Assembly (NCBI RefSeq): GCF_900182565.1
Contig: NZ_FXTI01000002.1
Location: forward strand, 372,001 to 436,000
DNA length: 64,000 bases
Direction of reading: 5' to 3'
Origin: Melghirimyces algeriensis
GTDB taxonomy: Bacteria; Bacillota; Bacilli; Thermoactinomycetales; DSM-45169
Positions 1 through 8,842 of the stretch are shown here, piece after piece. A program made the position numbers and the translations under genes. A model generated the notes under the pieces. It was not told the DNA's origin, did no database searches, and saw only the letters and a list, made by a program, of their open reading frames with translations. Every line of letters starts with the position of its first letter. Positions within the stretch are counted from its first letter, which is position 1.

Positions 1-179
1 TCACCCAAGGCTTCAAAAAAATCATCCACTTGTTGAGTGTCTTGGTCAAAAGCGGACATTTTTTCCATAATCTCTTTATATGTGAGGACCCCGCGCTTTT
101 TCCCGAGATCAGTTAATTGCTCTTTCACTTGTTCTAACGTTAATTCTTGTTCCATATCGACATTCTGTTCATTTGCCAA
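1..179 (-). CDS. rpoD: RNA polymerase primary sigma factor SigA/RpoD (N-terminal fragment)
   Basis: Only the first 59 codons are inside the window; the gene continues past position 1. The reading frame starts with TTG at 179 behind a strong AAGGAGGGA ribosome binding site at 188-196. The encoded segment carries the 'VKEQLTDLGKKRGVLTYKEI' block of sigma-70 region 1.1, very like B. subtilis SigA. Region 1.1 masks DNA binding by the free sigma factor. It follows dnaG by 32 bp, the usual dnaG-sigA operon order, so it is probably cotranscribed with primase. Confidence 0.93.
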   Translation of the reverse strand, partial: MANEQNVDMEQELTLEQVKEQLTDLGKKRGVLTYKEIMEKMSAFDQDTQQVDDFFEALG

Positions 180-211
180 CTTGAGATTCCCTCCTTCCCG
201 GCTCCATTGCA

Positions 212-2047
212 TTAAGCCTCTTTTTGAACCATTTTCCTCAAACGCATCAGTTCAACCCCCAAACGGGTGGCCTTGGCAATGTCACCAGCACGCTCAGCCT
301 GCTTCTGTTGTTCTTTTTTCCATTCAATTTCTTTATAAAGAGGATAATTGCGTATATGTCGGATATAATCCGCAATCTCTTCTTCTGTCACTTCCAAAGG
401 TGCATCAAGGATTGCTAAACCACTCGCTTCCGCTAAAAGTTGATCATCCTGAAGAAAATGGATAAAACGCCCTGGATCAGCCGGATGACCTTCAGCGTAA
501 TAAGCGTATAGATATGCGGCCAATGCTCCGTATACTTCTACATTAAATTCAGCACCAATGGTTTCCTGAACACGATCAGCGACAGCACGGTTATGCATCA
601 TAGCCACCAACAGACGCTTTTCCGCTTCTTCATGAGCGAGGAAGCGCCGTTTGCGACCGACCATGTGTTTGCTGTTGTGATATCCATTATTCCACTTCTC
701 CAGCCCTTTATCCCTGTCGCCTCTATTCTTCTTCGATGCGATACGGCGATGTTCCTGTTTCAGGGCATCAAGAGACACCTCAAACTCCTTCGCCAAAAAA
801 CGCAAATAATGATCCCGTTCAATCGCTCGCGGAAGATCCGCTATCACCTCAATAGCCTGGGTGAGATATCGCATCCGTCCCTCTTCATCTTTCAGATCAA
901 AATCTTCCTTTAACATCTTCAACTTAAAAGCAACATAGGGAAGCGCCTGTGCAATCACTTCCCCGGTGAAAGCTTTCGCCCCCCGTTTTCGAATGTAGTC
1001 ATCAGGGTCCAGTCCCGGCGGCATCTGTGCCACTTTTACGACACATCCCTGATTGCGGAGGACTTCCGAAGCCCGATCTGATGCATTCTGCCCAGCCGAA
1101 TCTGAATCATAACAGATAATGACATTCTCGGCATTTCTGCGAATCACCCGTGCCTGAGATTCTGTCAAGGAGGTTCCAAGATTGGCCAAACCGTTTTGGA
1201 CTCCCGCTTGCCAGGCAGAAATGAGATCCATATACCCTTCGAAGAGTACCGCTTGCCCTTCCTTTCGTATGGCTTTTCTAGCTCGGTGCAGATTATACAG
1301 AAACTTACCTTTGTGAAACAACAGCGTTTCCGGGCTGTTTAAATATTTGGGTTGACCTTCGCCCATCAGCCTTCCTCCAAAGCCGATCACCCTTCCCTGG
1401 GTGTCGTGTATGGGAAACATCACCCGTCCACGAAATCTGTCAAAGCGGGAAACGGAACCTCCAGATTGCTCCCGTTGAGCCAACAAGCCCGCCTTTACTG
1501 CCAACTCTTCATCAATATCTCTCCGCTTAAGGAAAGAGCGAAGAAACGAATAGGAGTCGGGAGCATACCCCAACTGGAATTCCTCCATCGCTTCCCCGGT
1601 AATCCCCCGTCTTTCCAAATATCGCCTCGCTTCCACTCCATGTTCCGTTTTCATCAGAAGGTGATGAAAAAGATTGGCTGCTAGCGTCATCACTTTTCGA
1701 TGTTGCTCCCGCTTTTTCTCTTCCGGATCATAGTCTGTATCTCCAGACGTTCCAGGAAGTTCAATTCCTGCCTGTTCAGCCAAACTGCGAACGGCTTCCA
1801 CAAAGGTAAATTGTTCGGTTTCCATCAAAAATTTAATGACATCGCCGCCAGCTCCGCACCCAAAACAGTAGTATATTTGTTTTTCCGGCGATACGGAAAA
1901 GGATGGGGTTTTCTCCGAATGAAACGGACACAAGCCAAAAAAGTTTCGTCCACTTTTTTTAAGTTGAACGGATTGTCCCACCACATCCACAATATCAAAA
2001 TGCCTCCGGACCCGGTCGATGACTTCTTCAGGGATCCGCCCCCCCAT
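212..2047 (-). CDS. dnaG: DNA primase DnaG
   Basis: Primase makes the RNA primers for chromosomal replication. The N-terminal CHC2 zinc finger is visible (CPFH and CFGC, about residues 40-64). It is followed by the catalytic Toprim core with Glu near 270 (LFEGYMD) and the DSD metal ligands near 314-316, then a C-terminal helicase-binding region. With the ATG at 2047 the protein is 611 aa, near the family's usual 600. That ATG has AAGGCGGTGAT seven bases upstream; an in-frame TTG at 2068 gives seven more residues but lacks a comparable site. rpoD follows immediately. Confidence 0.96.
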   Translation of the reverse strand: MGGRIPEEVIDRVRRHFDIVDVVGQSVQLKKSGRNFFGLCPFHSEKTPSFSVSPEKQIYYCFGCGAGGDVIKFLMETEQFTFVEAVRSLAEQAGIELPGTSGDTDYDPEEKKREQHRKVMTLAANLFHHLLMKTEHGVEARRYLERRGITGEAMEEFQLGYAPDSYSFLRSFLKRRDIDEELAVKAGLLAQREQSGGSVSRFDRFRGRVMFPIHDTQGRVIGFGGRLMGEGQPKYLNSPETLLFHKGKFLYNLHRARKAIRKEGQAVLFEGYMDLISAWQAGVQNGLANLGTSLTESQARVIRRNAENVIICYDSDSAGQNASDRASEVLRNQGCVVKVAQMPPGLDPDDYIRKRGAKAFTGEVIAQALPYVAFKLKMLKEDFDLKDEEGRMRYLTQAIEVIADLPRAIERDHYLRFLAKEFEVSLDALKQEHRRIASKKNRGDRDKGLEKWNNGYHNSKHMVGRKRRFLAHEEAEKRLLVAMMHNRAVADRVQETIGAEFNVEVYGALAAYLYAYYAEGHPADPGRFIHFLQDDQLLAEASGLAILDAPLEVTEEEIADYIRHIRNYPLYKEIEWKKEQQKQAERAGDIAKATRLGVELMRLRKMVQKEA

Positions 2048-2316
2048 GAAATCACCGCCTTCCACCAAATATCATTCAGTTTTCCGCTCCAACATGACCT
2101 ATTCGCCATAATTCAGCAAAGCCCTTCAATTGTCGGGAATGTAAAATATGGCAAATATGTACGGACAGGAAACCCGAAACCTGCTGTGTATCTTACAATT
2201 CTACAATATTACAGGTATTCCTTCCATAACTCAACCCCTTCATACTTTTGCAACATTTGTCGAAGATCAATCTGAACAAGATCTTCATCTTCTGGATGTT
2301 CTCTACTTCTACCTGT

Positions 2317-2322
2317 ATTATA
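2317..2322 (-). promoter_or_regulatory. Possible -10 element upstream of dnaG
   Basis: A perfect TATAAT on the minus strand lies about 270 bp before dnaG. The hexamer 17 bp upstream is AGGATT, a poor sigma-A -35, so the promoter is uncertain. The rest of the 2048-2395 gap is AT-rich and shows no convincing gene. A 64-codon frame on the minus strand at 2209-2403 lacks family features. Confidence 0.3.
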
Positions 2323-2395
2323 CGCGGGAAAATAAAAAAAATCCTTCCTATACCTTGACATTGTTAAAAATGTTGTTCTCACCTGATACAAACAG

Positions 2396-2423
2396 AAAAA
2401 CACCTGTTAGACCAGGTGTTTTT
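2396..2423 (-). terminator. Rho-independent terminator after ppdK
   Basis: Perfect hairpin AAAAACACCTG / CAGGTGTTTTT with the loop TTAGAC, 13 bp past the ppdK stop. The U-tract is part of the stem, so it could work in both directions. It separates ppdK from dnaG. Confidence 0.85.
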
Positions 2424-2435
2424 CCACCACATGAT

Positions 2436-5087
2436 TCAGACGGTGGATTCCGATTCAGCCAATGCCGCTTGAGCAGCTGCCAAGCGAGCCAACGGGACAC
2501 GGAAAGGAGAGCAACTGACATAATCTAAGCCAACCTGATGACAGAAAAAAATGGATTTCCTTTCCCCGCCATGCTCTCCACAAATCCCTGTTTTCAAATC
2601 CGGTTTCACCTTTCGTCCTTCGGTGACACCCAGGGAGATCAGTCTACCCACTCCTTCCTGGTCCAAACAGATAAAAGGGTTATCCGGAAGGATTTTTTGT
2701 TCAATATACTGATGCAAAAATTTTCCTTCTGCATCATCTCGGCTATACCCAAAGGTAGTCTGAGTCAGGTCGTTCGTTCCAAATGAGAAAAAATCCGCCT
2801 CTTCAGCAATTTGGGAAGCTGTCAATGCTGCTCTGGGAACTTCAATCATTGTGCCAACCGTATAGGTAATCTGTTGATTGGTTCGGCTCTCTACTTCTTC
2901 AGCCACCTCAGCCACCAACGTACGCATGATATTCAGCTCGTTGACATGTCCAACCAATGGAATCATAATCTCAGGCTTTACACGTACTCCTTCCTGAACA
3001 ACCTCAGAGGCAGCTGTCAAAAGAGCTTCCACTTGCATTCTGTAAATCTCCGGGTAAATCAGCCCCAGACGGCAACCACGATGTCCCAGCATCGGGTTAA
3101 ACTCTTGAAGAGATCGTATTTTACGGAGAAGATCCTCTTTTTCTTTCAATTGGACCGGGTCTGCACCTTCCATTTGCATCCGAACCAGTTCTGTCAGGAT
3201 CTCTTCCTGGTTGGGAAGAAATTCATGAAGCGGAGGGTCCAACAAGCGAATGGTAACCGGCAATCCATCCATTGCTTTAAAAATCCCTTTAAAATCTTCC
3301 TTTTGCAGAGGAAGGAGTTGATCCAGGGTCTTCTGACGTTCTTCCGCAGTTTCAGCAAGGATCATTTCCCGAACAAGGGGGATTCGGTCTGTTTCCATAA
3401 ACATATGTTCCGTGCGACAAAGGCCCACTCCTTCCGCTCCAAACTGGCGAGCTTTTACCGCATCCTGAGGATTGTCTGCATTGGTCCGGATTTTCAAGCG
3501 GCGTACTTCATCCGCCCACTTTAGCAGCTGTTGAAACTCCTCCGACAGTTCCGGATCGATCAAAGAAACACTTCCTTGGAATACTTTACCTGTACCACCA
3601 TCAATCGAGAGTGTATCCCCCTCATGAATGGTTGTTCCGTTGATAAGCATCTTCCGGTTATTCAAATCGATTTTTACTTCTTCACAACCGCAAATGCAGG
3701 GCTTACCCATGCCACGAGCTACCACAGCTGCATGACTGGTCATTCCTCCCCGGCTGGTAAGGATTCCTTCTGAAGAGATAATTCCATGAATATCATCCGG
3801 GGTTGTTTCAGAGCGAATTAAAAGTACCTTTTCCCCTTCCTGAGACCAGCGCTCAGCCGTATCAGCATCAAACACGGCCTTTCCGGACGCAGCACCGGGA
3901 GAGGCAGGAAGACCTTTGGTCAAAACAGTCACATCCGCATCAGGGTCCATCCGACGGTGCAAGATCTGATCCAATTGCTCCGGGTCCACTCGGTTTAACG
4001 CCGTTCGTTTGTCAATCATCCCTTCATTGACCAAATCAGTGGCAATTTTCACTGCTGCGTGAGCCGTTCGTTTCCCGTTTCGGGTTTGTAAGATATAGAG
4101 CTTTCCTCGTTCCACCGTAAACTCGATATCCTGCATATCGCCATAGTGGACTTCCAACCGGTTACTGATCTCAAAGAACTCTTTATAAATGTGTGGCATA
4201 CGTTCCGAAAGTGCGGAAATGGGTTCCGGTGTCCGAATCCCCGCGACCACATCTTCTCCCTGAGCATTGATTAAAAACTCACCATACAGAGACTTTTCTC
4301 CTGTCGAGGGGTTCCGGGTAAAAGCAACACCCGTCCCGGAGTCACTTCCCATATTGCCAAAAACCATCATCTGCACATTGACCGCTGTACCCAGATCATC
4401 ACTGATGTGGTGGATCTTGCGGTAGATTCGCGCTCTTTGGTTATTCCAGGAGTCAAAAACGGCAATAATCGCTTGGTAAAGCTGTTCAGCCGGTTCCTGA
4501 GGAAAAATCTTTTTCTCTTCCCGAATGATTTCCTTAAACGTTTCAATCACGATTTTCCAATCTTCATGGGACAACTCTGTATCTTCGGATACCCCGCATT
4601 CCTCTTTTACCTCTTCAATTACCCGTTCAAAACGGTAAGAAGGAATCCCAAGGACAACATCCCCGAACATCTGGATAAAACGGCGATAGCAGTCATACGC
4701 GAAACGGGCATTGTTTGTCAACTTTTCCAAACCCAAAACGGTTTGGTCATTCAATCCCAAATTGAGAACCGTATCCATCATTCCTGGCATAGAAGTAACC
4801 GCACCTGAACGAACAGAAACCAACAGAGGATCATCCGGATCACCCAATGTTTTACCAGAACGCCTCTCCAATTCTTTGAGAGCATTCCTGATTTCCTTCT
4901 TCCGTTCCTCTGTCAAAACCCGCCCTGATTGATAATACTCCAGGCAAGCCGCTGTCGTGATGGTAAAACCCGGCGGGACGGGAAGACCGGCTTGGGTCAT
5001 TTCTGCCAGATTGGCTCCTTTTCCTCCCATTAAATGCTTTTGATCCATACTTCCTTTATGAAATGGGATGATTAGCGTTTGACTCAT
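2436..5087 (-). CDS. ppdK: Pyruvate, phosphate dikinase
   Basis: Interconverts pyruvate, ATP and Pi with PEP, AMP and PPi. At 883 aa it has the full three-domain architecture. The N-terminal ATP-grasp begins with GGKGANLAEM. The central swivelling domain holds the phosphocarrier histidine in GGMTSHAAVVARGMGKP (about residue 455). The C-terminal PEP/pyruvate barrel carries GTNDLTQTTFG and GICGEHGGE. Its ATG overlaps the end of ppsR by 4 bp (ATGA), so the enzyme and its regulator are translationally coupled. A terminator follows directly. B. subtilis has ppsR (yqfL) and ccpN but no ppdK at this place. Confidence 0.97.
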   Translation of the reverse strand: MSQTLIIPFHKGSMDQKHLMGGKGANLAEMTQAGLPVPPGFTITTAACLEYYQSGRVLTEERKKEIRNALKELERRSGKTLGDPDDPLLVSVRSGAVTSMPGMMDTVLNLGLNDQTVLGLEKLTNNARFAYDCYRRFIQMFGDVVLGIPSYRFERVIEEVKEECGVSEDTELSHEDWKIVIETFKEIIREEKKIFPQEPAEQLYQAIIAVFDSWNNQRARIYRKIHHISDDLGTAVNVQMMVFGNMGSDSGTGVAFTRNPSTGEKSLYGEFLINAQGEDVVAGIRTPEPISALSERMPHIYKEFFEISNRLEVHYGDMQDIEFTVERGKLYILQTRNGKRTAHAAVKIATDLVNEGMIDKRTALNRVDPEQLDQILHRRMDPDADVTVLTKGLPASPGAASGKAVFDADTAERWSQEGEKVLLIRSETTPDDIHGIISSEGILTSRGGMTSHAAVVARGMGKPCICGCEEVKIDLNNRKMLINGTTIHEGDTLSIDGGTGKVFQGSVSLIDPELSEEFQQLLKWADEVRRLKIRTNADNPQDAVKARQFGAEGVGLCRTEHMFMETDRIPLVREMILAETAEERQKTLDQLLPLQKEDFKGIFKAMDGLPVTIRLLDPPLHEFLPNQEEILTELVRMQMEGADPVQLKEKEDLLRKIRSLQEFNPMLGHRGCRLGLIYPEIYRMQVEALLTAASEVVQEGVRVKPEIMIPLVGHVNELNIMRTLVAEVAEEVESRTNQQITYTVGTMIEVPRAALTASQIAEEADFFSFGTNDLTQTTFGYSRDDAEGKFLHQYIEQKILPDNPFICLDQEGVGRLISLGVTEGRKVKPDLKTGICGEHGGERKSIFFCHQVGLDYVSCSPFRVPLARLAAAQAALAESESTV

Positions 5088-5929
5088 GAGCGGCTGCCTC
5101 CCTTTCGTAGCATATCCAATACAACACTGGCCGTTTCCTCAACCGCTTTGTTGGATACATCGATAATCGGACAACCGATTCGTTTCATCACCTTTTCCGC
5201 ATATTCCAGTTCCTGGAGAATGCGTTCCATATTGGCATAATTTGCTCTAGCGGTCAATCCCAATGATCGAAGCCGCTCTCTTCGGATTTCATTTAATTGA
5301 TCGGGGTCAATGCTTAAACCGATACACCGTTCAGCAGGAATCATATACAACTCCTCCGGTGCTTCCACTTCAGGCACCAGAGGAACGTTCGCTACCTTAA
5401 ACCGTTTATGAGCCAGATACATAGACAGAGGCGTCTTGGATGTTCGAGAGACGCCAATCAAGACGACATCTGCCCGCAACAGTCCCCTGGGGTCCTTCCC
5501 ATCATCATACTTTACAGCAAACTCAATCGCTTCTACTTTACGGAAGTAGTCGTCGTCCAATTTTCGGACAAGCCCTGGTTCCCGCTTCGGCTCTTTTCCA
5601 TAAAGAGTGGATAAACCTTTTAACATTGGGCCCATGATATCAACAACAGGAACACCATGGGTCTTTGCCTCTTTCAACAGATAGTTTTGAAGATCACTAA
5701 CAACCATAGTGAAAGCAATCATTCCATTGGATTCCGCTGCTGCTTTCACTGTCTCCTGAATCGTCCTCTTGTCAACCACATAGGGAATCCGACGAATATT
5801 TACATCGCCACCATTAAATTGACTGGACGCTGCCCTCACAACAAATTCAGCCGTTTCTCCGACGGAGTCTGACACGAGATAAATCACTGGTCGGTTTGTT
5901 TCACTGGAAATGATTCTTCCCTCCCTCAC
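5084..5929 (-). CDS. ppsR: Pyruvate, phosphate dikinase regulatory protein (PDRP, bifunctional kinase/pyrophosphorylase)
   Basis: DUF299 family. These proteins use ADP to phosphorylate a threonine next to the catalytic histidine of PPDK, and Pi to remove it. The N-terminal IYLVSDSVGETAE block and the P-loop GVSRTSKT at residues 159-166 are visible. It sits between ccpN and ppdK, overlapping ppdK by 4 bp and abutting ccpN. The start is uncertain. GTG at 5929 has only a distant AAGGTG site, whereas GGGAGGG sits well before in-frame ATC/ATT codons six and seven codons in. The family N-terminus begins near residue 11, so the choice has little effect on function. Confidence 0.94.
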   Translation of the reverse strand: MREGRIISSETNRPVIYLVSDSVGETAEFVVRAASSQFNGGDVNIRRIPYVVDKRTIQETVKAAAESNGMIAFTMVVSDLQNYLLKEAKTHGVPVVDIMGPMLKGLSTLYGKEPKREPGLVRKLDDDYFRKVEAIEFAVKYDDGKDPRGLLRADVVLIGVSRTSKTPLSMYLAHKRFKVANVPLVPEVEAPEELYMIPAERCIGLSIDPDQLNEIRRERLRSLGLTARANYANMERILQELEYAEKVMKRIGCPIIDVSNKAVEETASVVLDMLRKGGSRS

Positions 5930-6558
5930 TAGACAGACGCACCTTCACCCAGCTCTACAAATGCTTTGGTGATCGTTGTTTTGGTGATTCGACCCACGAC
6001 TTCCAACCCATCCGTCTCTTCTTTCACCACCGGCAAAGCATCCACTTGATTTCCGATCAGCTTGGAAGCTGCACTCAAGAGAGATTCTTCCGGATGACAA
6101 GTAATAATATTGGGCATTCGGGTCATGACCACTCCAACAGGAATGGATTGTAGATCCTGGTTCCCCATCGAGCTTTTCAAAAGATCCTTTCGGGATACCA
6201 CTCCAACGAGAATCCCATTCTCTTTAAGAACAAAAAGAGTCCCCACATCCTCCAGAAACATAGTACAGATCGCATCATAGACAGAGGTATCTTCTCGGCA
6301 GACAACCGGAATCGATTTGCGATCCCGGACAGACAACTTTCGAATATGTTCGCCTAATAACTGATTTCCCGTCTTTCCTGAATAGAAATATCCCACCCTC
6401 GGACGAGCGTCCAAAAAACCGGACATAGTCAAAATGGCGAGATCCGGACGTAAGGTGGCACGGGTTAAGTTTAACTTCTCCGCAATCTGCTCCCCGGTAA
6501 TCGGTCCCTCATCTTTTACAATTCGCAAGATCATTTCCTGGCGTTCCGTCAGCTCGAT
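5929..6558 (-). CDS. ccpN: Transcriptional repressor CcpN (HTH plus CBS pair)
   Basis: CcpN represses gluconeogenic genes such as gapB and pckA during glycolytic growth in B. subtilis. An N-terminal winged helix (TGEQIAEKLNLTRATLRPDL) is followed by two CBS domains. The first in-frame ATG is at 6534, but homology to B. subtilis CcpN extends upstream as IELTERQE. No ATG, GTG or TTG lies in frame between that point and the upstream stop. An AGGGGAGGTG ribosome binding site lies 7 bases before an ATC codon at 6556-6558, so I place the start there (209 aa) as a probable rare non-AUG start. Starting at 6534 would give 201 aa and cut the first helix. Confidence 0.9.
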   Translation of the reverse strand: MELTERQEMILRIVKDEGPITGEQIAEKLNLTRATLRPDLAILTMSGFLDARPRVGYFYSGKTGNQLLGEHIRKLSVRDRKSIPVVCREDTSVYDAICTMFLEDVGTLFVLKENGILVGVVSRKDLLKSSMGNQDLQSIPVGVVMTRMPNIITCHPEESLLSAASKLIGNQVDALPVVKEETDGLEVVGRITKTTITKAFVELGEGASV

Positions 6559-6626
6559 TGGTTTACACCTCCCCTGGCATTCAAAACAACCCAGGTTATT
6601 ATGTCATACTTTAATCCAAAAACCTG

Positions 6627-6644
6627 ATATAGTATATACTATAT
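6627..6644. promoter_or_regulatory. 18-bp perfect palindrome in the ccpN promoter region
   Basis: ATATAGTATATACTATAT is self-complementary and contains -10-like hexamers (TATACT, TATAGT) on both strands. It lies about 70 bp upstream of ccpN. A TTGCAG lies about 15 bp further upstream on the minus strand. It could be an operator overlapping the ccpN promoter; which protein binds it is unknown. Confidence 0.45.
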
Positions 6645-6717
6645 TGAGTGTTTACTTTCTGCAACCATCTCCTGTGTTTTTTCCTCCCCTTCACATTTGG
6701 ATATCGCTCATTCAAAT

Positions 6718-6746
6718 TAGAAAAGGGACGGATCAACACCGTCCCC
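6718..6746 (-). terminator. Terminator after glyS
   Basis: On the minus strand a GGGACGG / CCGTCCC stem with a 7-nt loop is followed by TTTTCTAATTT. It starts 6 bp past the glyS stop and separates glyQS from ccpN. Confidence 0.8.
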
Positions 6747-6751
6747 TTCTC

Positions 6752-8842
6752 TCAAGAAGCAAATACAATTTTATTAAATGCTGCAAAGCCGCTTGTCAAT
6801 CGGTCAATTTCGCGTAGGAGTGCCAGGCGGTTCTGACGGGTGACCTCGTCATCCGCCATCACGAGTACTTCATCAAAAAAGTCATGAATCACTGTCGCCA
6901 ATTTTGAAATCGCCTCAAACATTTCCCGTGCATCCTGATTGTTTCTTGCCGATTCAAAGCGTTCAGAGGCCGTCTTAATCGCTGCAAAGAGTTTACGCTC
7001 TGACCACTTCTCCAACAGGTCCCCGTCGATTTTTGCATCGGGGTCCCCTTTTGCAGCCAGATTGGCTGCTCGGCTAAATCCTTCCACAATAGTTTTAAAT
7101 GACTCTTTTTCGACTTCCTCCGTTAAAACCTTGGCTTTGTCCAACACCATACGCGGACGGGAAATATCCGATTCAAGCACCGCATCAATCAGATCATATC
7201 GAATATTTTCTTCTTGCAACAACGCTTTCATCCGTAGGGTGAAGAACGAAATCAGCTCTTTTTTTACTTCTTCTTTCTCCCGTTTCAGCCAGCCGTCCAT
7301 CTCTAGTCGATTCAGACAAAGATCGATGATCTCTGTAAGGGTTATTTCATTCCATCCTTGACCCACCATGATCTGAACAACACCGGAGGCCCTTCTGCGT
7401 AGACCATACGGGTCCTGTGATCCTGTCGGCTGAATCCCGATGGCAAAAGCAGATACCACTGCATCCATTTTATCCGCCAAACTGATAAGACTGCCAATCA
7501 TCCCCTCCGGCAGTTGATCACTGGAAAACCTTGGATAATGGTGTTCCATGATCCCTCTGGCCACCTCTGGATTTTCTCCAGCCTTTATCGCATACTCTTC
7601 ACCCATGACCCCGCTTAATTCCGGAAACTCATCCACCATCAATGTAGACAAATCAAATTTACAAATCTCAGCTGCTCGAAAGAGGTTGGTTCGCTCTTCT
7701 TTTTTCAAATCAAGCCACTCTGCCAACTCCTTGACCAGATGGCGAATTCGTCGTACCTGATCCCCTATTGTGCCGAGATCTTCAAAATAGACCACCTGAT
7801 CCAATTTGCTGACAGCTTTTTCAATGGAGAGCTTTTGATCTTCTTCATAAAAGAAGCGAGCATCTGCAAGTCGGGCGGATAGTACTTTTTCGTTCCCTTT
7901 TGCCACGATATCAAGGGATCGATGATCACCGTTTCTGACAGTTACAAAATAGGGAAGCAAATGGCCGTTCTGATCCTCAACGGGGAAATACCGCTGATGT
8001 TCACGCATGGTCGTAATCAATACCGCCGCTGGCAATTCCAGAAAGCTTTCCTCAAAACGCCCAAACAAAGCAGTGGGGTACTCCACCAAATGGGTCACCT
8101 CATTCAGCAACCCTTCATCGATTGGAATGTTCCACCCATGTTCCTCTTCCATCCGCTTCAACTGATTCCGGATTTCGTCACGCCGTTCTTTCACATCTAC
8201 CAATACCCATTCATTTCGCAGGGCGTCCACATAATCGGAAGGAGTATCCAACGTGATTTCCTCACCGAGAAAACGGTGGCCTCTTGTCCGATTGGAAGCC
8301 GTCACTCCCGCCCACTGAACGGAAACGGATTCCTGTCCAAACAAACAGACCAACCATCGAACAGGACGGATAAAACGCGTCCGACGATCTCCCCATCGCA
8401 TGGTTTTTGGAAAGTGAATATTGCCCAAGACTTCAGAAAGCTCTTCCTTCAGTAAATCCACCGTTGGCAGACCCCGTTGAAATTTGCGGGCAAACACATA
8501 GGTTTCTCCCTTATGTTCATCCAGTTGGAGCTCTTCTGCGGATACTCCCTGTTTTCGTGCAAATCCCAAAGCCGCTTTCGTCCAATTCCCCTCTTCATCG
8601 ACCGCAATACGTTTCGCCGGACCACGCACCTCTTCTTCTACATCCGCCTGCCGGTCAGCCACTTTCTCAATGATGACTGCAAGTCGCCGGGGAGTGGCAT
8701 ATGTACGGATCGACCCGTAGGTAATCCGGTGACCGTCAAACCAATGGTTGAGCTTTTCTTCCAACTGCTTCATCCCGCCTTCAACAAAACGGGCGGGCAT
8801 TTCCTCACAACCGATTTCCAGCAGTAAATCCCGTTCAGCCAT
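6752..8842 (-). CDS. glyS: Glycyl-tRNA synthetase beta subunit
   Basis: Beta chain of the heterotetrameric alpha2beta2 glycyl-tRNA synthetase; it provides tRNA recognition. The N-terminus LLLEIGCEEMPARF is the family signature. At 696 aa it is close to the usual 680-700. It overlaps glyQ by 8 bp, as expected for subunits made in a fixed ratio, and shares the glycine T-box upstream of glyQ. Confidence 0.97.
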   Translation of the reverse strand: MAERDLLLEIGCEEMPARFVEGGMKQLEEKLNHWFDGHRITYGSIRTYATPRRLAVIIEKVADRQADVEEEVRGPAKRIAVDEEGNWTKAALGFARKQGVSAEELQLDEHKGETYVFARKFQRGLPTVDLLKEELSEVLGNIHFPKTMRWGDRRTRFIRPVRWLVCLFGQESVSVQWAGVTASNRTRGHRFLGEEITLDTPSDYVDALRNEWVLVDVKERRDEIRNQLKRMEEEHGWNIPIDEGLLNEVTHLVEYPTALFGRFEESFLELPAAVLITTMREHQRYFPVEDQNGHLLPYFVTVRNGDHRSLDIVAKGNEKVLSARLADARFFYEEDQKLSIEKAVSKLDQVVYFEDLGTIGDQVRRIRHLVKELAEWLDLKKEERTNLFRAAEICKFDLSTLMVDEFPELSGVMGEEYAIKAGENPEVARGIMEHHYPRFSSDQLPEGMIGSLISLADKMDAVVSAFAIGIQPTGSQDPYGLRRRASGVVQIMVGQGWNEITLTEIIDLCLNRLEMDGWLKREKEEVKKELISFFTLRMKALLQEENIRYDLIDAVLESDISRPRMVLDKAKVLTEEVEKESFKTIVEGFSRAANLAAKGDPDAKIDGDLLEKWSERKLFAAIKTASERFESARNNQDAREMFEAISKLATVIHDFFDEVLVMADDEVTRQNRLALLREIDRLTSGFAAFNKIVFAS

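Noticed and set aside
2209..2403. 64-codon minus-strand frame between ppdK and dnaG.
   Set aside because: Overlaps the ppdK terminator and a possible dnaG -10 element; no ribosome binding site or recognisable family.
2811..3524. Long plus-strand open frame opposite ppdK.
   Set aside because: Shadow of ppdK; no homology or start signals seen.
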